64,000 nucleotides of DNA, taken from the NCBI RefSeq assembly GCF_000590925.1, contig NZ_CP004372.1:1469001-1533000 (forward strand). The letters run 5' to 3'. The position numbers and the translations under genes were made by a program. The stretch is from Roseibacterium elongatum DSM 19469. Its GTDB lineage: Bacteria; Pseudomonadota; Alphaproteobacteria; Rhodobacterales; Rhodobacteraceae. Below, in pieces: positions 19,150 through 28,581 of this stretch. Position 1 is the stretch's first letter, and every line of letters begins with the position of its first letter. Under the pieces are notes generated by a model, which saw only the letters and a list, made by a program, of their open reading frames with translations, was not told the origin of the DNA and did no database searches.

Positions 19150-19851
19150 ATGGCGAGGATCGCTTTGGTCGATGACGACAGGAATATCCTGACGTCCGTC
19201 TCCATGACTCTCGAGGCCGAAGGCTTCGACGTCGAAACCTACAACGATGGCCAGTCGGCGCTTGATGCGTTCAGCCGGCGCTTGCCCGATCTGGGTGTGT
19301 TCGACATCAAGATGCCGCGCATGGACGGTATGGATCTGCTGCAACGGCTGCGCCAGAAATCCAAGGTTCCGGTCATCTTCCTGACGTCCAAGGACGACGA
19401 GATCGACGAATTGATGGGTCTGCGCATGGGCGCCGACGATTACGTGAAAAAGCCCTTTTCGCAGCGTCTCCTTGTCGAACGCATACGCTCGATCCTGCGC
19501 CGGCAAGAGGCGATCGCCTCGGATGCCGCCGGCGTGCCCGAGGAGAGCGCCGTCATGGTGCGTGGCGAACTGTCGATGGACCCGCTGCGCCATTCAGTGA
19601 GCTGGAAGGGCAAGGATGTGTCCCTGACCGTGACCGAATTCCTGCTGCTGCAGGCGCTGGCCTCGCGTCCCGGCTTCGTCAAGAGCCGCGATCAGTTGAT
19701 GGATGTCGCCTATGACGAACAGGTCTATGTCGATGACCGCACCATCGACAGCCACATCAAGCGGCTGCGCAAGAAGATGCGCTCGGTGGATGACGACTTT
19801 TCGGCCATCGAGACGCTGTACGGGATCGGTTATCGCTACAACGAAGAATAA
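19150..19851 (+). CDS. chvI: Response regulator ChvI (OmpR family)
   Basis: 233-residue transcription factor. Receiver domain with acidic pocket VDDD (residues 7-10), phospho-acceptor D52 in [12 protein letters not shown], and a conserved lysine in DDYVKKPFS. The C-terminal winged-helix domain shows [25 protein letters not shown] and [18 protein letters not shown]. ChvGI responds to acid and envelope stress in rhizobia; its role in this group is less defined. ATG 19150 is preceded by AAGGGAAC. chvG starts 12 bp downstream. Confidence 0.95.
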   Translation: MARIALVDDDRNILTSVSMTLEAEGFDVETYNDGQSALDAFSRRLPDLGVFDIKMPRMDGMDLLQRLRQKSKVPVIFLTSKDDEIDELMGLRMGADDYVKKPFSQRLLVERIRSILRRQEAIASDAAGVPEESAVMVRGELSMDPLRHSVSWKGKDVSLTVTEFLLLQALASRPGFVKSRDQLMDVAYDEQVYVDDRTIDSHIKRLRKKMRSVDDDFSAIETLYGIGYRYNEE

Positions 19852-19863
19852 GGGGGCGCCACT

Positions 19864-21588
19864 GTGCCCGCGGATCTTTCCATGACCAATCGCCGTGCCG
19901 ATGCGCGCGCCGATATCGTGCTGGGCGAGGATTGGGACCGGCCCGGGGGCACCGTTGAATCGGAACTGCGCGCCGCCCGGCAGCGCCGCAACGTCATTGC
20001 GCTCAACCGGTCGCCGCTTGCGCGCAAGATCATCATGTTCAACCTGCTCAGCATCGTGGTGCTGGTCGCGGGGGTGATGTATCTGACCCCGTTTCGCGAC
20101 AGCCTCGTGCAGCAGCGCGAGCGGGCCCTCGCGGTCGAGGCGCAGTTGCTCGCCGATGTGGTCGAGGCCAGCCTGCCGGCCAATGCGCCGGCCAATCTGC
20201 TGACGGGGGACGGCATCGATGCCGATCTGGTCCTCAGCCGGATCGGTGTGGCGCAAGGCGTGGAGATCTACATCTTCGATCCCAACGGCACCTTGGTGAC
20301 CTCGACCCGGCAGACGCCTGGCGCGCCGGCCCGACCCGTGCGCGGGCTCGAGGTGCAGACCGACGATCCCCTGGTCATTACCGAGTTTCTGAACGTTACA
20401 TGGAACGCCTTGTCCCGGCTCTTCGGGGCGACGCAAATGGACCCGCCGCGCCAGGCCTCGGTCGAGTTCGCGCAATCGCTTGTCGCGCCCGCCCTGGAGG
20501 GGGTGACCATCCTGCGGCGCGGGGCCGGGGCGGGCGGCACGTCCTACGCCGCCGCCACCCCGGTCGAGGGGGCGGGCGGCACGCTCGGCGTTCTCGTGGT
20601 GACCACGGCGGCGGGCGAGATCGATCAGCTGGTCCGCGTCGAACGCGAACAGCTCTTGCAGATGTTCGTCGTGGCGTTGCTTGTCTCCATCGGGCTCAGC
20701 CTGGTTCTGGCGTCAACCATCGCGAACCCCTTGTCCGACCTGGCCGCCGCGGCCGAGCTGGGGCGGGACAAGAACGCCCGCAAGATGAGCCCGACACGGG
20801 TGCGCATCCCGGATCTGACCGGACGCCCGGACGAGATCGGACGCCTTTCCGGGGCGCTGCGCGGCATGGTCTCGGCCCTCTATGACCGCATCGACGCGAA
20901 CGAACAATTCGCCGCCGATGTCAGCCATGAAATCAAGAACCCTCTGGCCTCTCTGCGCTCGGCGGTCGGCACGATGCGCGTCGCGCGCACCGACGAGCAG
21001 CGCAACCGCCTGCTGGAAGTGATCGAACACGATGTTCAGCGGCTCGATCGTCTGGTGTCCGACATCTCCAACGCCTCGCGCCTCGACAGCGAACTGGTCA
21101 AGGAAGAGGAGGAGGAGTTCAATCTCGTCCACACGCTGGAAAACCTGTCGCAATACCATTCCGAGGAGGCGGGCAAGAAAGGCGTCGATTTCATCACCGA
21201 CCTGCCCGCGGATCCGATCGTGATCTCGGGCCTGGAGGGGCGGCTGGCGCAGGTATTCGTCAACCTGTTGGGCAATGCCATCTCGTTCTGCGAGGAGGGG
21301 GACGCCGTCCGCCTGTGGACGCGTCGCCGCGAAAACCGCGTCCTCGTCGTGGTCGAGGATACCGGCCCCGGCATCCCCGAAGAGGCCCTGACCAAGGTCT
21401 TCAACAGGTTCTATTCGGAACGCCCCGTGTCGCAGTTCGGCAACCATTCCGGCCTCGGCCTTGCGATTTCGAAACAGATCGTCGAGGCGCATGGCGGCGT
21501 GATCTGGGCTGAAAACATACGGCCGACAGATTTCGACGCCACGTCCGAGCCTTTGGGGGCCCGCTTCGTCGTGGGCTTGCCCATTTGA
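19864..21588 (+). CDS. chvG: Sensor histidine kinase ChvG
   Basis: 574-residue membrane sensor kinase. First helix about residues 55-75 (IIMFNLLSIVVLVAGVMYL), periplasmic sensor region to about residue 255, second helix LLQMFVVALLVSIGLSLVLA, HAMP linker, then the H-box FAADVSHEIKNPLASLRS and ATP-binding motifs (NLLGNAISF, DTGPGIP, GLGLAISKQIV). I chose GTG 19864 because AAGGGGGCGCC precedes it; ATG 19882 is the alternative. Pairs with ChvI; the stop is 16 bp before the HPr kinase gene. Confidence 0.95.
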   Translation: MPADLSMTNRRADARADIVLGEDWDRPGGTVESELRAARQRRNVIALNRSPLARKIIMFNLLSIVVLVAGVMYLTPFRDSLVQQRERALAVEAQLLADVVEASLPANAPANLLTGDGIDADLVLSRIGVAQGVEIYIFDPNGTLVTSTRQTPGAPARPVRGLEVQTDDPLVITEFLNVTWNALSRLFGATQMDPPRQASVEFAQSLVAPALEGVTILRRGAGAGGTSYAAATPVEGAGGTLGVLVVTTAAGEIDQLVRVEREQLLQMFVVALLVSIGLSLVLASTIANPLSDLAAAAELGRDKNARKMSPTRVRIPDLTGRPDEIGRLSGALRGMVSALYDRIDANEQFAADVSHEIKNPLASLRSAVGTMRVARTDEQRNRLLEVIEHDVQRLDRLVSDISNASRLDSELVKEEEEEFNLVHTLENLSQYHSEEAGKKGVDFITDLPADPIVISGLEGRLAQVFVNLLGNAISFCEEGDAVRLWTRRRENRVLVVVEDTGPGIPEEALTKVFNRFYSERPVSQFGNHSGLGLAISKQIVEAHGGVIWAENIRPTDFDATSEPLGARFVVGLPI

Positions 21589-21604
21589 TGATGGCGCGGC
21601 CGCC

Positions 21605-22084
21605 ATGGCGCGCCTGAACACGGCCGACGACCTGACCGCACGCGCTGTGTCCCAGAAAGACGGGCGCTACTACTTCAACGCAACGGCGGTCGCGCATGGG
21701 GGCCGCGCGGTCCTGATCCTCGGGGCCTCGGGCCGTGGGAAATCCATGCTGGCCCTGGCGCTGATGGCCCATGGCACCTCGCTTGTCAGCGACGATGGCG
21801 TGTGGCTTGCGCCCTCGGCCGAGGGGCCTGTCCTTCTGCGGCCGGATGATGCGCCGCCCCTCATCGAGGCACGGCAGGTCGGCCTTTTGCAGGCGGGGCC
21901 GATTACCGCGCAGGCGTCGCTGGCCCTGGTCGTCGATCTCGACCGTGCGGAGGAGGCGCGCCTGCCCCCCAACCGCAGGCTGAGGGTCGGGGCCCATGAC
22001 ATCCCGCTGGTCCTGGGCGCCAACACGCCCGGCCTGGCGGCTGCGGTTCTGCAGATGGTGCGGTTCGGGCGCCATGACGTTTGA
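21605..22084 (+). CDS. hprK: HPr kinase/phosphorylase, short alphaproteobacterial form
   Basis: 159-residue protein equal to the C-terminal catalytic domain of HprK; the N-terminal domain of Gram-positive HprK is absent, as usual in alphaproteobacteria. The P-loop is GASGRGKS (residues 40-47), with LVSDDGVWL (metal-binding aspartates) and the GANTPGLAAAVLQM segment near the end. It should phosphorylate HPr on the seryl site, S51 of the HPr encoded at 23489. The cluster chvI-chvG-hprK-rapZ-EIIA-HPr is collinear and closely spaced, so it links the sensor system to the regulatory PTS. Confidence 0.9.
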   Translation: MARLNTADDLTARAVSQKDGRYYFNATAVAHGGRAVLILGASGRGKSMLALALMAHGTSLVSDDGVWLAPSAEGPVLLRPDDAPPLIEARQVGLLQAGPITAQASLALVVDLDRAEEARLPPNRRLRVGAHDIPLVLGANTPGLAAAVLQMVRFGRHDV

Positions 22085-22152
22085 CTTCTGCGAAAACAGG
22101 CCACCTGTTCTGACATCTCATCCCCCTGTTCCCATCGGCGAGACACGCGATC

Positions 22153-23094
22153 ATGACGGACCCCACCGACCCCGAGGCCACGCCCCCCACCAATCCCGGC
22201 GGCGCATCGGTGCCTGTCGTCCTTGTGACCGGGCCATCGGGGGCAGGGAGATCGACCGCCATCAACACGCTGGAGGATCTCGGCTACGAGGCGATCGACA
22301 ATCTGCCCCTCAGCCTGCTGCCGCGCCTGCTCGAAGGCGGGGCGCCCGATCGCCCGATGGCGCTGGGGATGGATGCGCGCAACCGGGATTTCAGCGCCGA
22401 GCGCCTGCTCGACGCGCTGGGGCGGCTCAAGGCGACGCCGGGTGTTGCGGTCGATCTGCTGTTTCTCGACTGCGATCCACATACGTTGCAGCGACGCTAT
22501 TCCGAAACGCGGCGGCGGCATCCGCTGGCCCCGGATGCCGATCCGTTCAACGGGATCGTGCTCGAGCGCGACCTTCTCGGCCCGGTGCGCGGCGACGCCT
22601 CGATCCTGATCGACACCTCCGGCCTGACGCCGCACGACCTGCGCAAGGAGATCACGCGCCTGTTCGCGCCGGACGGCACTCAAAGCCTTGCCGTGACGGT
22701 TCTGTCGTTTTCGTATCGGCGCGGGGTGCCGACGGGGGCGGACCTGGTCTTTGACTGCCGGTTTCTGCGCAACCCGCATTGGGACGCAGGCCTGCGAGCG
22801 GCGGATGGACGGGATGCGGCGGTGCAGACCTACATCGCCGAGGATGCGCGCTGCGCCCCGTTCGAAGCGCAGGTGCGCCAGATGCTGGACCTGTTGCTGC
22901 CGGCCTTTCGCGACGAAGGCAAAAGCCATCTGACGGTCGCGTTCGGATGCACGGGCGGGCAACACCGGTCGGTCGCGATGGCCGAAAAGCTGTACGCGCA
23001 TCTTGCAGAGGCCGGTTGGCAGGTGTCTAAACGGCACAGGGAAGTGGAGCGGCGACGCCTGTCGGCATCGCGGCGAGACATGTCAGAGGCCTAG
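22153..23094 (+). CDS. rapZ: RNase adapter RapZ / P-loop nucleotide-binding protein
   Basis: 313 residues. The N-terminal half is a P-loop domain with GPSGAGRST at 27-35; the usual P-loop lysine is arginine here, which I believe is common in alphaproteobacterial members. [22 protein letters not shown] marks the middle. The C-terminal half (from about residue 180) has the RapZ RNA-binding core, including FAFGCTGG-type [19 protein letters not shown]. In E. coli RapZ guides RNase E to the GlmZ small RNA; the target in this group is unknown. Stop is 5 bp before the EIIA start. Confidence 0.93.
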   Translation: MTDPTDPEATPPTNPGGASVPVVLVTGPSGAGRSTAINTLEDLGYEAIDNLPLSLLPRLLEGGAPDRPMALGMDARNRDFSAERLLDALGRLKATPGVAVDLLFLDCDPHTLQRRYSETRRRHPLAPDADPFNGIVLERDLLGPVRGDASILIDTSGLTPHDLRKEITRLFAPDGTQSLAVTVLSFSYRRGVPTGADLVFDCRFLRNPHWDAGLRAADGRDAAVQTYIAEDARCAPFEAQVRQMLDLLLPAFRDEGKSHLTVAFGCTGGQHRSVAMAEKLYAHLAEAGWQVSKRHREVERRRLSASRRDMSEA

Positions 23095-23099
23095 CTGAG

Positions 23100-23492
23100 G
23101 TGATCGGGATCGTCATCGTAGCCCATGGGGGGCTTGCATCCGAGTTGATGCGGGCGACCGAACATGTGGTCGGCCCGCAGCCGGCGATGGTTGCGATCTC
23201 GGTCGGTCCCGAAGACGACCGCGCCGCCCGCACGCGCGAGATCTGCGACGCCGCCGACACTGTCGATGTCGGGGACGGGGTGGTCGTGGTGACGGACATG
23301 TATGGCGGTTCGCCCTCGAACCTCAGCCTGCGCGCTTGCCGCCCGTCGAACCGGAAGATCCTGACCGGGGTGAACCTGCCCATGATGATCAAGCTTGCGA
23401 AATCGCGCAACCTGCCCGTGGACGAGGCCGTGGACCGCGCCGCCGAGGCCGGCCGGCGCTACATCAACAGTTTCGACGGAGCCCCGGAATGA
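23100..23492 (+). CDS. PTS EIIA component, mannose-type, regulatory
   Basis: 130-residue EIIA of the mannose family. It starts with GTG at 23100 (MIGIVIVAHGGLASEL); the phospho-accepting histidine is H9. Further family features are VVTDMYGGSPSN and GVNLPMMIKL. No EIIB or EIIC gene is near, so this is a signalling branch rather than a sugar transporter. The last codons overlap the HPr start as ATGA. Confidence 0.92.
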   Translation: MIGIVIVAHGGLASELMRATEHVVGPQPAMVAISVGPEDDRAARTREICDAADTVDVGDGVVVVTDMYGGSPSNLSLRACRPSNRKILTGVNLPMMIKLAKSRNLPVDEAVDRAAEAGRRYINSFDGAPE

Positions 23493-23773
23493 CCCATGGC
23501 CACACGATCACACGCGATTTGAAGATCGTGAATGTCAAAGGTCTGCATGCGCGGGCCTCGGCCCGGTTCGTCGAAGTGGTCGAAGGGCATGACGCAACGG
23601 CAACCGTGCGCAAGGATGGGCTGAGCGCTGCCGGTGACTCGATCATGGGCCTTTTGATGTTGGCAGCTTCCATGGGAACCACTATTGAAGTGGAAACTTC
23701 GGGCCCCGAGGCGGAACCATTGGCCGATGCGCTCGAGGACCTCGTGGCAGACCGGTTCGGCGAAGGGAACTGA
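23489..23773 (+). CDS. ptsH: Phosphocarrier protein HPr
   Basis: 94-residue phosphocarrier. The PEP-dependent site is H20 in KGLHARASARF; the HprK site is S51 in GDSIMGLLMLAAS, a pattern conserved in HprK-containing bacteria. Start ATG 23489 overlaps the EIIA stop. It receives phosphate from EI (PtsP, outside the window) and passes it to EIIA; seryl phosphorylation by HprK would dampen that. Together the two modifications can report PEP/nitrogen and ATP status. Confidence 0.95.
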   Translation: MTHGHTITRDLKIVNVKGLHARASARFVEVVEGHDATATVRKDGLSAAGDSIMGLLMLAASMGTTIEVETSGPEAEPLADALEDLVADRFGEGN

Positions 23774-23800
23774 GCGGGCCGGTCGAAAAGCCACACGGCT

Positions 23801-24721
23801 ATGGGACCAGGGCGCGTGACGGACACCCAACACCATAACACGGTCTCTCCGCCTGCTCCGGCGCTGCATTCGGATGGCGGAAACATCTATGACCGCCGCT
23901 CGCTGACCTACGCCAACAGCTTTGCCAACCCTCTGGTGCGCACGACGATCAAGGCCATCGAATGGATGACCGGAAAGGTCACCATCATCCGCCGCGTGCG
24001 GCAATTCGAACAGTTGGGCGACCATAAAGGGCAGGCCTTTTGGCCCGCGACGATGAAGGTGATGGGCATCGACCTGCAGACGCCCGAACACCAACTTGCG
24101 CGCATCCCGGCCGAGGGGCCGGTCGTCTTCGTCGCCAATCATCCCCATGGCCTGGTCGACGGGATGATCCTGGCCGATCTGATCGGTCGGCGCCGTCTGG
24201 ATTACCGCATCCTGACGCGCGCCCTTTTGACCGGAATCGACGAGGCGGCGGCCAGCTTCATGATCCCGGTCCCGTTTCCGCATGAGCCCGATGCACAGAA
24301 AAAGATGCTGGCCATGCGCCACGAGGCGATGACGCATCTGAAGGCGTCCGGTCTGATCGCGCTGTTTCCGTCGGGCGCGGTCGCGGCCGCCGACAGCATG
24401 TTCGGACCCGCGATCGAGGGCGAGTGGAACGTGTTCACCGCCAAGCTGATCCGCACCACTGGCGCCACGATCGTACCGTGCAATTTCACCGGCGCGAATT
24501 CGCGCTGGTACCAGATGGCCAACCGCATTTCGCCGATCCTGCGTCAGGGGCTGTTGATCCACGAGGTGGTGCACAGTTTCGACAAACCGCAGGCGCCGAT
24601 CATCGGGCACCCCATCACGCCTGCGGAATGGTCGGGACGTATCGGCAAACCGCGCGAGTTCATGGCGTGGCTGCGCGCCCATACGCTCTCGCTCAAGGAC
24701 GATCCCGACCGGCGCGTTTGA
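23801..24721 (+). CDS. Lysophospholipid acyltransferase family protein
   Basis: 306-residue PlsC-like acyltransferase. The active-site motif is VVFVANHPHGLVDGMILAD near residue 112 and the substrate motif is LIALFPSGAVAAADSMFG near residue 190; a segment FTAKLIRTTGATIVPC follows. The substrate (phospholipid or ornithine lipid) cannot be told. The start may be ATG 23801 or GTG 23816. It lies 27 bp after ptsH on the same strand and may be cotranscribed, but has no obvious tie to PTS signalling. It is convergent with hbd, with 19 bp between stops. Confidence 0.8.
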   Translation: MGPGRVTDTQHHNTVSPPAPALHSDGGNIYDRRSLTYANSFANPLVRTTIKAIEWMTGKVTIIRRVRQFEQLGDHKGQAFWPATMKVMGIDLQTPEHQLARIPAEGPVVFVANHPHGLVDGMILADLIGRRRLDYRILTRALLTGIDEAAASFMIPVPFPHEPDAQKKMLAMRHEAMTHLKASGLIALFPSGAVAAADSMFGPAIEGEWNVFTAKLIRTTGATIVPCNFTGANSRWYQMANRISPILRQGLLIHEVVHSFDKPQAPIIGHPITPAEWSGRIGKPREFMAWLRAHTLSLKDDPDRRV

Positions 24722-24740
24722 AGCGCTGCGCGACCGCCCG

Positions 24741-25616
24741 TCAGCGGGTGGGCACGGGCTCGTCGCCGCGATAATCGTAAAAGCCGCGCTGCGTCTTGCG
24801 GCCCAGCCAGCCGGCCTCGACATATTTCGTCAACAGGGGGCAGGGGCGGTACTTCGTGTCGGCCAGCCCGTCATGCAGCACGTTCATGATGGCAAGGCAG
24901 GTATCCAGCCCGATGAAATCCGCCAGTTCCAGCGGCCCCATCGGGTGATTGGCGCCAAGCTTCATCGACTCGTCGATCGAGCGGACACTGCCCACCCCTT
25001 CGTAGAGCGTATAGACCGCCTCGTTGATCATCGGCATCAGGATGCGGTTCACGATGAAGGCGGGGAAATCCTCGGCCGTGGCCGAGGTCTTGCCAAGGCG
25101 ATCCACGACTTCCTTGCAGGCTCGGAACGTCTCTTCGTCGGTGGCGATCCCGCGGATCAGCTCGACCAGTTGCATCACCGGCACCGGGTTCATGAAGTGG
25201 AACCCCATGAATTTCTCGGGCCGGTCGGTGCGGCTGGCCAGCCGCGTGATCGAGATGGACGAGGTGTTCGAGGTCAGGATCGTGTGCGGCAGCAAATGCG
25301 GCCCGAGATCTTCGAAGATTGCCTGCTTGACGGTTTCGCGTTCGGTCGCCGCCTCGATGATCAGGTCCGAGGGACCGACCTGCGCCAGATCGGTGGTCGT
25401 CGTGATCCGGCCCAGGGCTCCGTCCTTTTCGGCATCGCTGATCTTGCCGCGGCTGACCTGGCGGCTCATGTTTTTGTCGATCAGCGACATCGCCTTGGCC
25501 AGGGCGTCCTCGCTGATATCGGACATCACGACATCATATCCCGCCAGAGAACAGACATGGGCAATGCCATTGCCCATCTGGCCCGCGCCCACGATTCCGA
25601 TCTTTGCCACCTGCAT
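24741..25616 (-). CDS. hbd: 3-hydroxybutyryl-CoA dehydrogenase
   Basis: 291 residues. NAD(P)-binding motif GIVGAGQMGNGIAHVCSLAGYDV at the N-terminus; the catalytic region ASRTDRPEKFMGFHFMNPVPVM carries the conserved histidine, followed by KEVVDRLGKT and DFPAFIVNRILMPMINEA. It interconverts acetoacetyl-CoA and 3-hydroxybutyryl-CoA, in butyrate/PHB metabolism and in the ethylmalonyl-CoA pathway entry. Usually found next to etfBA in this group; here a DUF6473 gene on the other strand lies between them. Confidence 0.95.
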   Translation of the reverse strand: MQVAKIGIVGAGQMGNGIAHVCSLAGYDVVMSDISEDALAKAMSLIDKNMSRQVSRGKISDAEKDGALGRITTTTDLAQVGPSDLIIEAATERETVKQAIFEDLGPHLLPHTILTSNTSSISITRLASRTDRPEKFMGFHFMNPVPVMQLVELIRGIATDEETFRACKEVVDRLGKTSATAEDFPAFIVNRILMPMINEAVYTLYEGVGSVRSIDESMKLGANHPMGPLELADFIGLDTCLAIMNVLHDGLADTKYRPCPLLTKYVEAGWLGRKTQRGFYDYRGDEPVPTR

Positions 25617-25837
25617 GGATGTGTTCTCCTGTCTGGGTGCATGGGCGGGCTGCCCTGCGCGCAGAGATTACGCGCCAGTGCCACCCGGGCACAAGTCATT
25701 GAGCGCTTGCGGCGCGGACTGTCGCAATCAAATCAAGATTCCGAAAAAATAACTGAAAAACAGCGCTTTAGGAAAGTCGAAATCTCTTCCTGAGACCGTG
25801 GCTGCGGGTGAGTCCAACCATTGGTGGGAGCAACAGC

Positions 25838-26677
25838 ATGAGTTTCGAATACAGGGGGCACATGCCCCTCGATTATCAGCCCGTTGCCTACCCCGGTTCC
25901 GTTCTGCGGTTCCGGGGGCCGGCAAGCGATCTGACCCGGCCTTTCGTCCTGTGTCTCGGGGCGACCGAAACCTTCGGCCGTTTCGTTCACGACCCCTATC
26001 CTGCGCAACTGATGCGCCGGCTCGAGGCGCCGGTCGTGAATATGGGGGTGATGGGTGCCGGGCTGGACGTGATCCTGGGCGATCGCGCGATCCGCGCTGG
26101 GATGCACAAGGCGCGGGCGATCGTGTTGCAGATCACCGGGGCGCAGAACATGTCGAACCGGTTCTATACCGTCCACCCGCGTCGCAATGACCGGTTTCTC
26201 AAGGCCTCGACCATGCTGCAAACCGTTTATCCCGAGGTGGATTTCACCGAGTTCCACTTTACCGGCCATTTGTTGACGCATCTGCGCGCCTGTTCACGGG
26301 ACCGCTTTGCCATTCTGCAGCACGAGCTGCGCACGGCATGGCGGGCCCGAATGCTCAGGTTCCTCGCGTCGGCCCCGGCCCCGGTCCATCTGCTCTGGCT
26401 GTCGCGGCGTCCGCCCGAGGAGGTGACGCCGGGTGGTCGTGTCGCGGCCGGCGAACCGATGTTCATCACCGCCCCTTTGTTGGAGGAGGTCGCCGCGCAG
26501 GCCGCGTCTTTGACAGTCGCCGTCTCCTCTCGGGCCAAACGGACCCATGCGTTGCGCGGCATGTTCTACGGCCCGGGCGAGGAAGCGGCCGCGCGCGCCT
26601 TGCCGGGCCCGGAGGCGCATCGATGCGCGGCCGAAGGCTTGGCCGCGCTGATGCAGCCGTGCCAAGCATCCGGATGA
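25838..26677 (+). CDS. DUF6473 family protein
   Basis: 279-residue soluble protein of unknown function, starting MSFEYRGHMPLDYQPVAYPGS at ATG 25838. Conserved-looking core: VLCLGATETFGRFVHDPYPAQL, then VNMGVMGAGLDVILGD, and LLWLSRRPPEE. The GATETFG/N-x-G pattern recalls an SGNH-hydrolase-like fold, but the catalytic residues are not convincing. It is expressed away from hbd and convergent with etfA, separated from it by a strong terminator. The family seems largely limited to Rhodobacterales. Confidence 0.7.
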   Translation: MSFEYRGHMPLDYQPVAYPGSVLRFRGPASDLTRPFVLCLGATETFGRFVHDPYPAQLMRRLEAPVVNMGVMGAGLDVILGDRAIRAGMHKARAIVLQITGAQNMSNRFYTVHPRRNDRFLKASTMLQTVYPEVDFTEFHFTGHLLTHLRACSRDRFAILQHELRTAWRARMLRFLASAPAPVHLLWLSRRPPEEVTPGGRVAAGEPMFITAPLLEEVAAQAASLTVAVSSRAKRTHALRGMFYGPGEEAAARALPGPEAHRCAAEGLAALMQPCQASG

Positions 26678-26683
26678 ACGAAA

Positions 26684-26717
26684 AACGCCCCGCGTCCGGT
26701 CACGGGCGCGGGGCGTT
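26684..26717 (-). terminator. etfBA terminator
   Basis: An 11-bp perfect stem (AACGCCCCGCG at 26684-26694, partner at 26707-26717, 12-nt loop), followed on the minus strand by TTTTT. It lies 27 bp past the etfA stop and may also act on the convergent DUF6473 transcript. Confidence 0.8.
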
Positions 26718-26743
26718 CGAATGACGGTCGATGCGATGCGCGA

Positions 26744-27670
26744 TCAGATCTTGCCGGTCAGTTCCGGCACCGCGTCGAACAGGTCGGCCACGAGGCCGTA
26801 ATCGGCCACCTGGAAGATCGGCGCTTCCTCGTCCTTGTTGATGGCCACGATGACCTTGCTGTCCTTCATGCCCGCAAGGTGCTGGATCGCGCCCGAGATC
26901 CCGACCGCGATGTACAGTTCGGGCGCGACAACCTTGCCGGTCTGGCCCACCTGCCAGTCATTCGGGGCATAGCCCGAATCGACCGCGGCGCGGCTGGCGC
27001 CAACGGCAGCGCCCAGCTTGTCGGCCAGGGTCTCGATCAGGGCGAACTGCTCTTCCGAGCCGACGCCGCGGCCACCCGACACGACGATCCCCGCACTGGT
27101 CAGTTCCGGACGATCGCTTTCGGCGACCTTGTCCTCGACCCATTCCGACAGGCCCGAGGCCGCCGGGGCATCGACCATCTCGACCGGGGCCGCGTTGCCG
27201 GTGCCCGCCGCATCGAAGGTCGAGGTGCGGAAGGTGATGACCTTGGTCGCATCCGACGACTTCACGGTCTGCACGGCGTTGCCGGCATAGACGGGGCGTT
27301 CGAACGTATCGGCATCGACGACGCCCGAGGCATCCGAGATCACCATGACATCCAGCAGGGCCGCGACGCGCGGCATGATGTTCTTGGCGTCGGTCGTGGC
27401 CGGTGCAACGATATGGCTGTAATCGCCGGCCAGACCGACGATCAGATCGGCGGTCGCCTCGGCCAGACGGTGGCCCAGACTGTCGCCCTCGGCGCAGAGC
27501 ACCTTGGCCACACCCTCGATCGTGGCGGCCGTGTCGGCGGCGGCCTTGGCCGAGGCCCCCGCACACAGCACGGTGACCTCACCCAGCGATTGTGCGGCGG
27601 TCACGGCCTTGGCCGTGGCGTCCATCGCCAGTTCCCCGCCCGTCACTTCGGCAAGAAGCAGAACAGCCAT
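26744..27670 (-). CDS. etfA: Electron transfer flavoprotein subunit alpha
   Basis: 308 residues. The N-terminal domain binds the partner subunit; the C-terminal FAD domain shows [39 protein letters not shown] and the final [36 protein letters not shown], both diagnostic. It accepts electrons from acyl-CoA dehydrogenases, such as Mcd encoded in this window, and passes them to ETF-quinone oxidoreductase. The ATG overlaps the etfB stop by 3 bp (ATGA), so expression should be balanced. Confidence 0.97.
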   Translation of the reverse strand: MAVLLLAEVTGGELAMDATAKAVTAAQSLGEVTVLCAGASAKAAADTAATIEGVAKVLCAEGDSLGHRLAEATADLIVGLAGDYSHIVAPATTDAKNIMPRVAALLDVMVISDASGVVDADTFERPVYAGNAVQTVKSSDATKVITFRTSTFDAAGTGNAAPVEMVDAPAASGLSEWVEDKVAESDRPELTSAGIVVSGGRGVGSEEQFALIETLADKLGAAVGASRAAVDSGYAPNDWQVGQTGKVVAPELYIAVGISGAIQHLAGMKDSKVIVAINKDEEAPIFQVADYGLVADLFDAVPELTGKI

Positions 27671-28431
27671 CAGATCACCCCCGCTTCGGTTTTCAGTTTC
27701 TCGACAAGTTCATCCACCGATCCGACCATGATGCCGGCCTTGCGTTCGGCCGGTTCGCTGGTTTTCAGCACCTCGAGGCGCGGCGTGATGTCGACGCCGA
27801 AATCGGCGGCGGTCTTTTCATCCAGCGGCTTTTTCTTGGCCTTCATGATGTTGGGCAGCGAGGCATAGCGCGGCTCGTTCAGGCGCAGGTCTACGGTGAC
27901 GATCGCGGGCATCTTGACCGCAATGGTCTGCAACCCGCCATCGACCTCGCGCGTGACATTAGCGGTGTCGCCCTCGATCTCGACGCCCGAGGCGAAGGTA
28001 GCCTGGCTCCAGCCCAGAAGGGCAGAAAGCATCTGGCCGGTGGCGTTCATGTCGTTGTCGATCGCCTGCTTGCCGGCCAGAACCAGCCCCGGCTGTTCCT
28101 CGTCGATCACGGCCTTGAGGATCTTGGCGACGGCCAGCGGCTCGATATCCTGGTGGACGTCGTCGGCGGCCACGATCAGGATCGCGCGGTCGGCACCCAT
28201 CGCCAGCGCGGTGCGAAGGGTTTCCTGGGCCTGCTTGACCCCGATGGACACGGCCACGACCTCGTCGGCCTTGCCCGCCTCTTTCAGGCGGATCGCCTCT
28301 TCGACGGCGATCTCGTCAAAGGGGTTCATGGACATCTTCACGTTGGCGAGATCGACACCGGACCCATCCGCCTTGACACGGACCTTCACGTTGTAGTCGA
28401 TCACGCGCTTTACAGGTACCAGGACCTTCAT
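27670..28431 (-). CDS. etfB: Electron transfer flavoprotein subunit beta
   Basis: 253 residues from ATG 28431 ([19 protein letters not shown]), with AGAGGAGA-type ribosome site upstream; a longer start at 28455 is less likely. Family features: [43 protein letters not shown] and [19 protein letters not shown]. Binds AMP structurally and docks the dehydrogenases. In related genomes an adenosyltransferase gene usually lies just upstream; here it is a hemolysin III gene instead. Confidence 0.97.
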   Translation of the reverse strand: MKVLVPVKRVIDYNVKVRVKADGSGVDLANVKMSMNPFDEIAVEEAIRLKEAGKADEVVAVSIGVKQAQETLRTALAMGADRAILIVAADDVHQDIEPLAVAKILKAVIDEEQPGLVLAGKQAIDNDMNATGQMLSALLGWSQATFASGVEIEGDTANVTREVDGGLQTIAVKMPAIVTVDLRLNEPRYASLPNIMKAKKKPLDEKTAADFGVDITPRLEVLKTSEPAERKAGIMVGSVDELVEKLKTEAGVI

Positions 28432-28581
28432 CGGCACGTCTCCTCTTTCGATCATTCAGGGGATTTAGGGCCCCGTCCAATCCTCACCAGGGTGAGTGAT
28501 AGACATATCGGTCAGGCGAAAACAGGCCAAAATCGACGCGGGGCGCATCATCGACGCCGCGTCAAAGCGGCCTGGGCCGTT

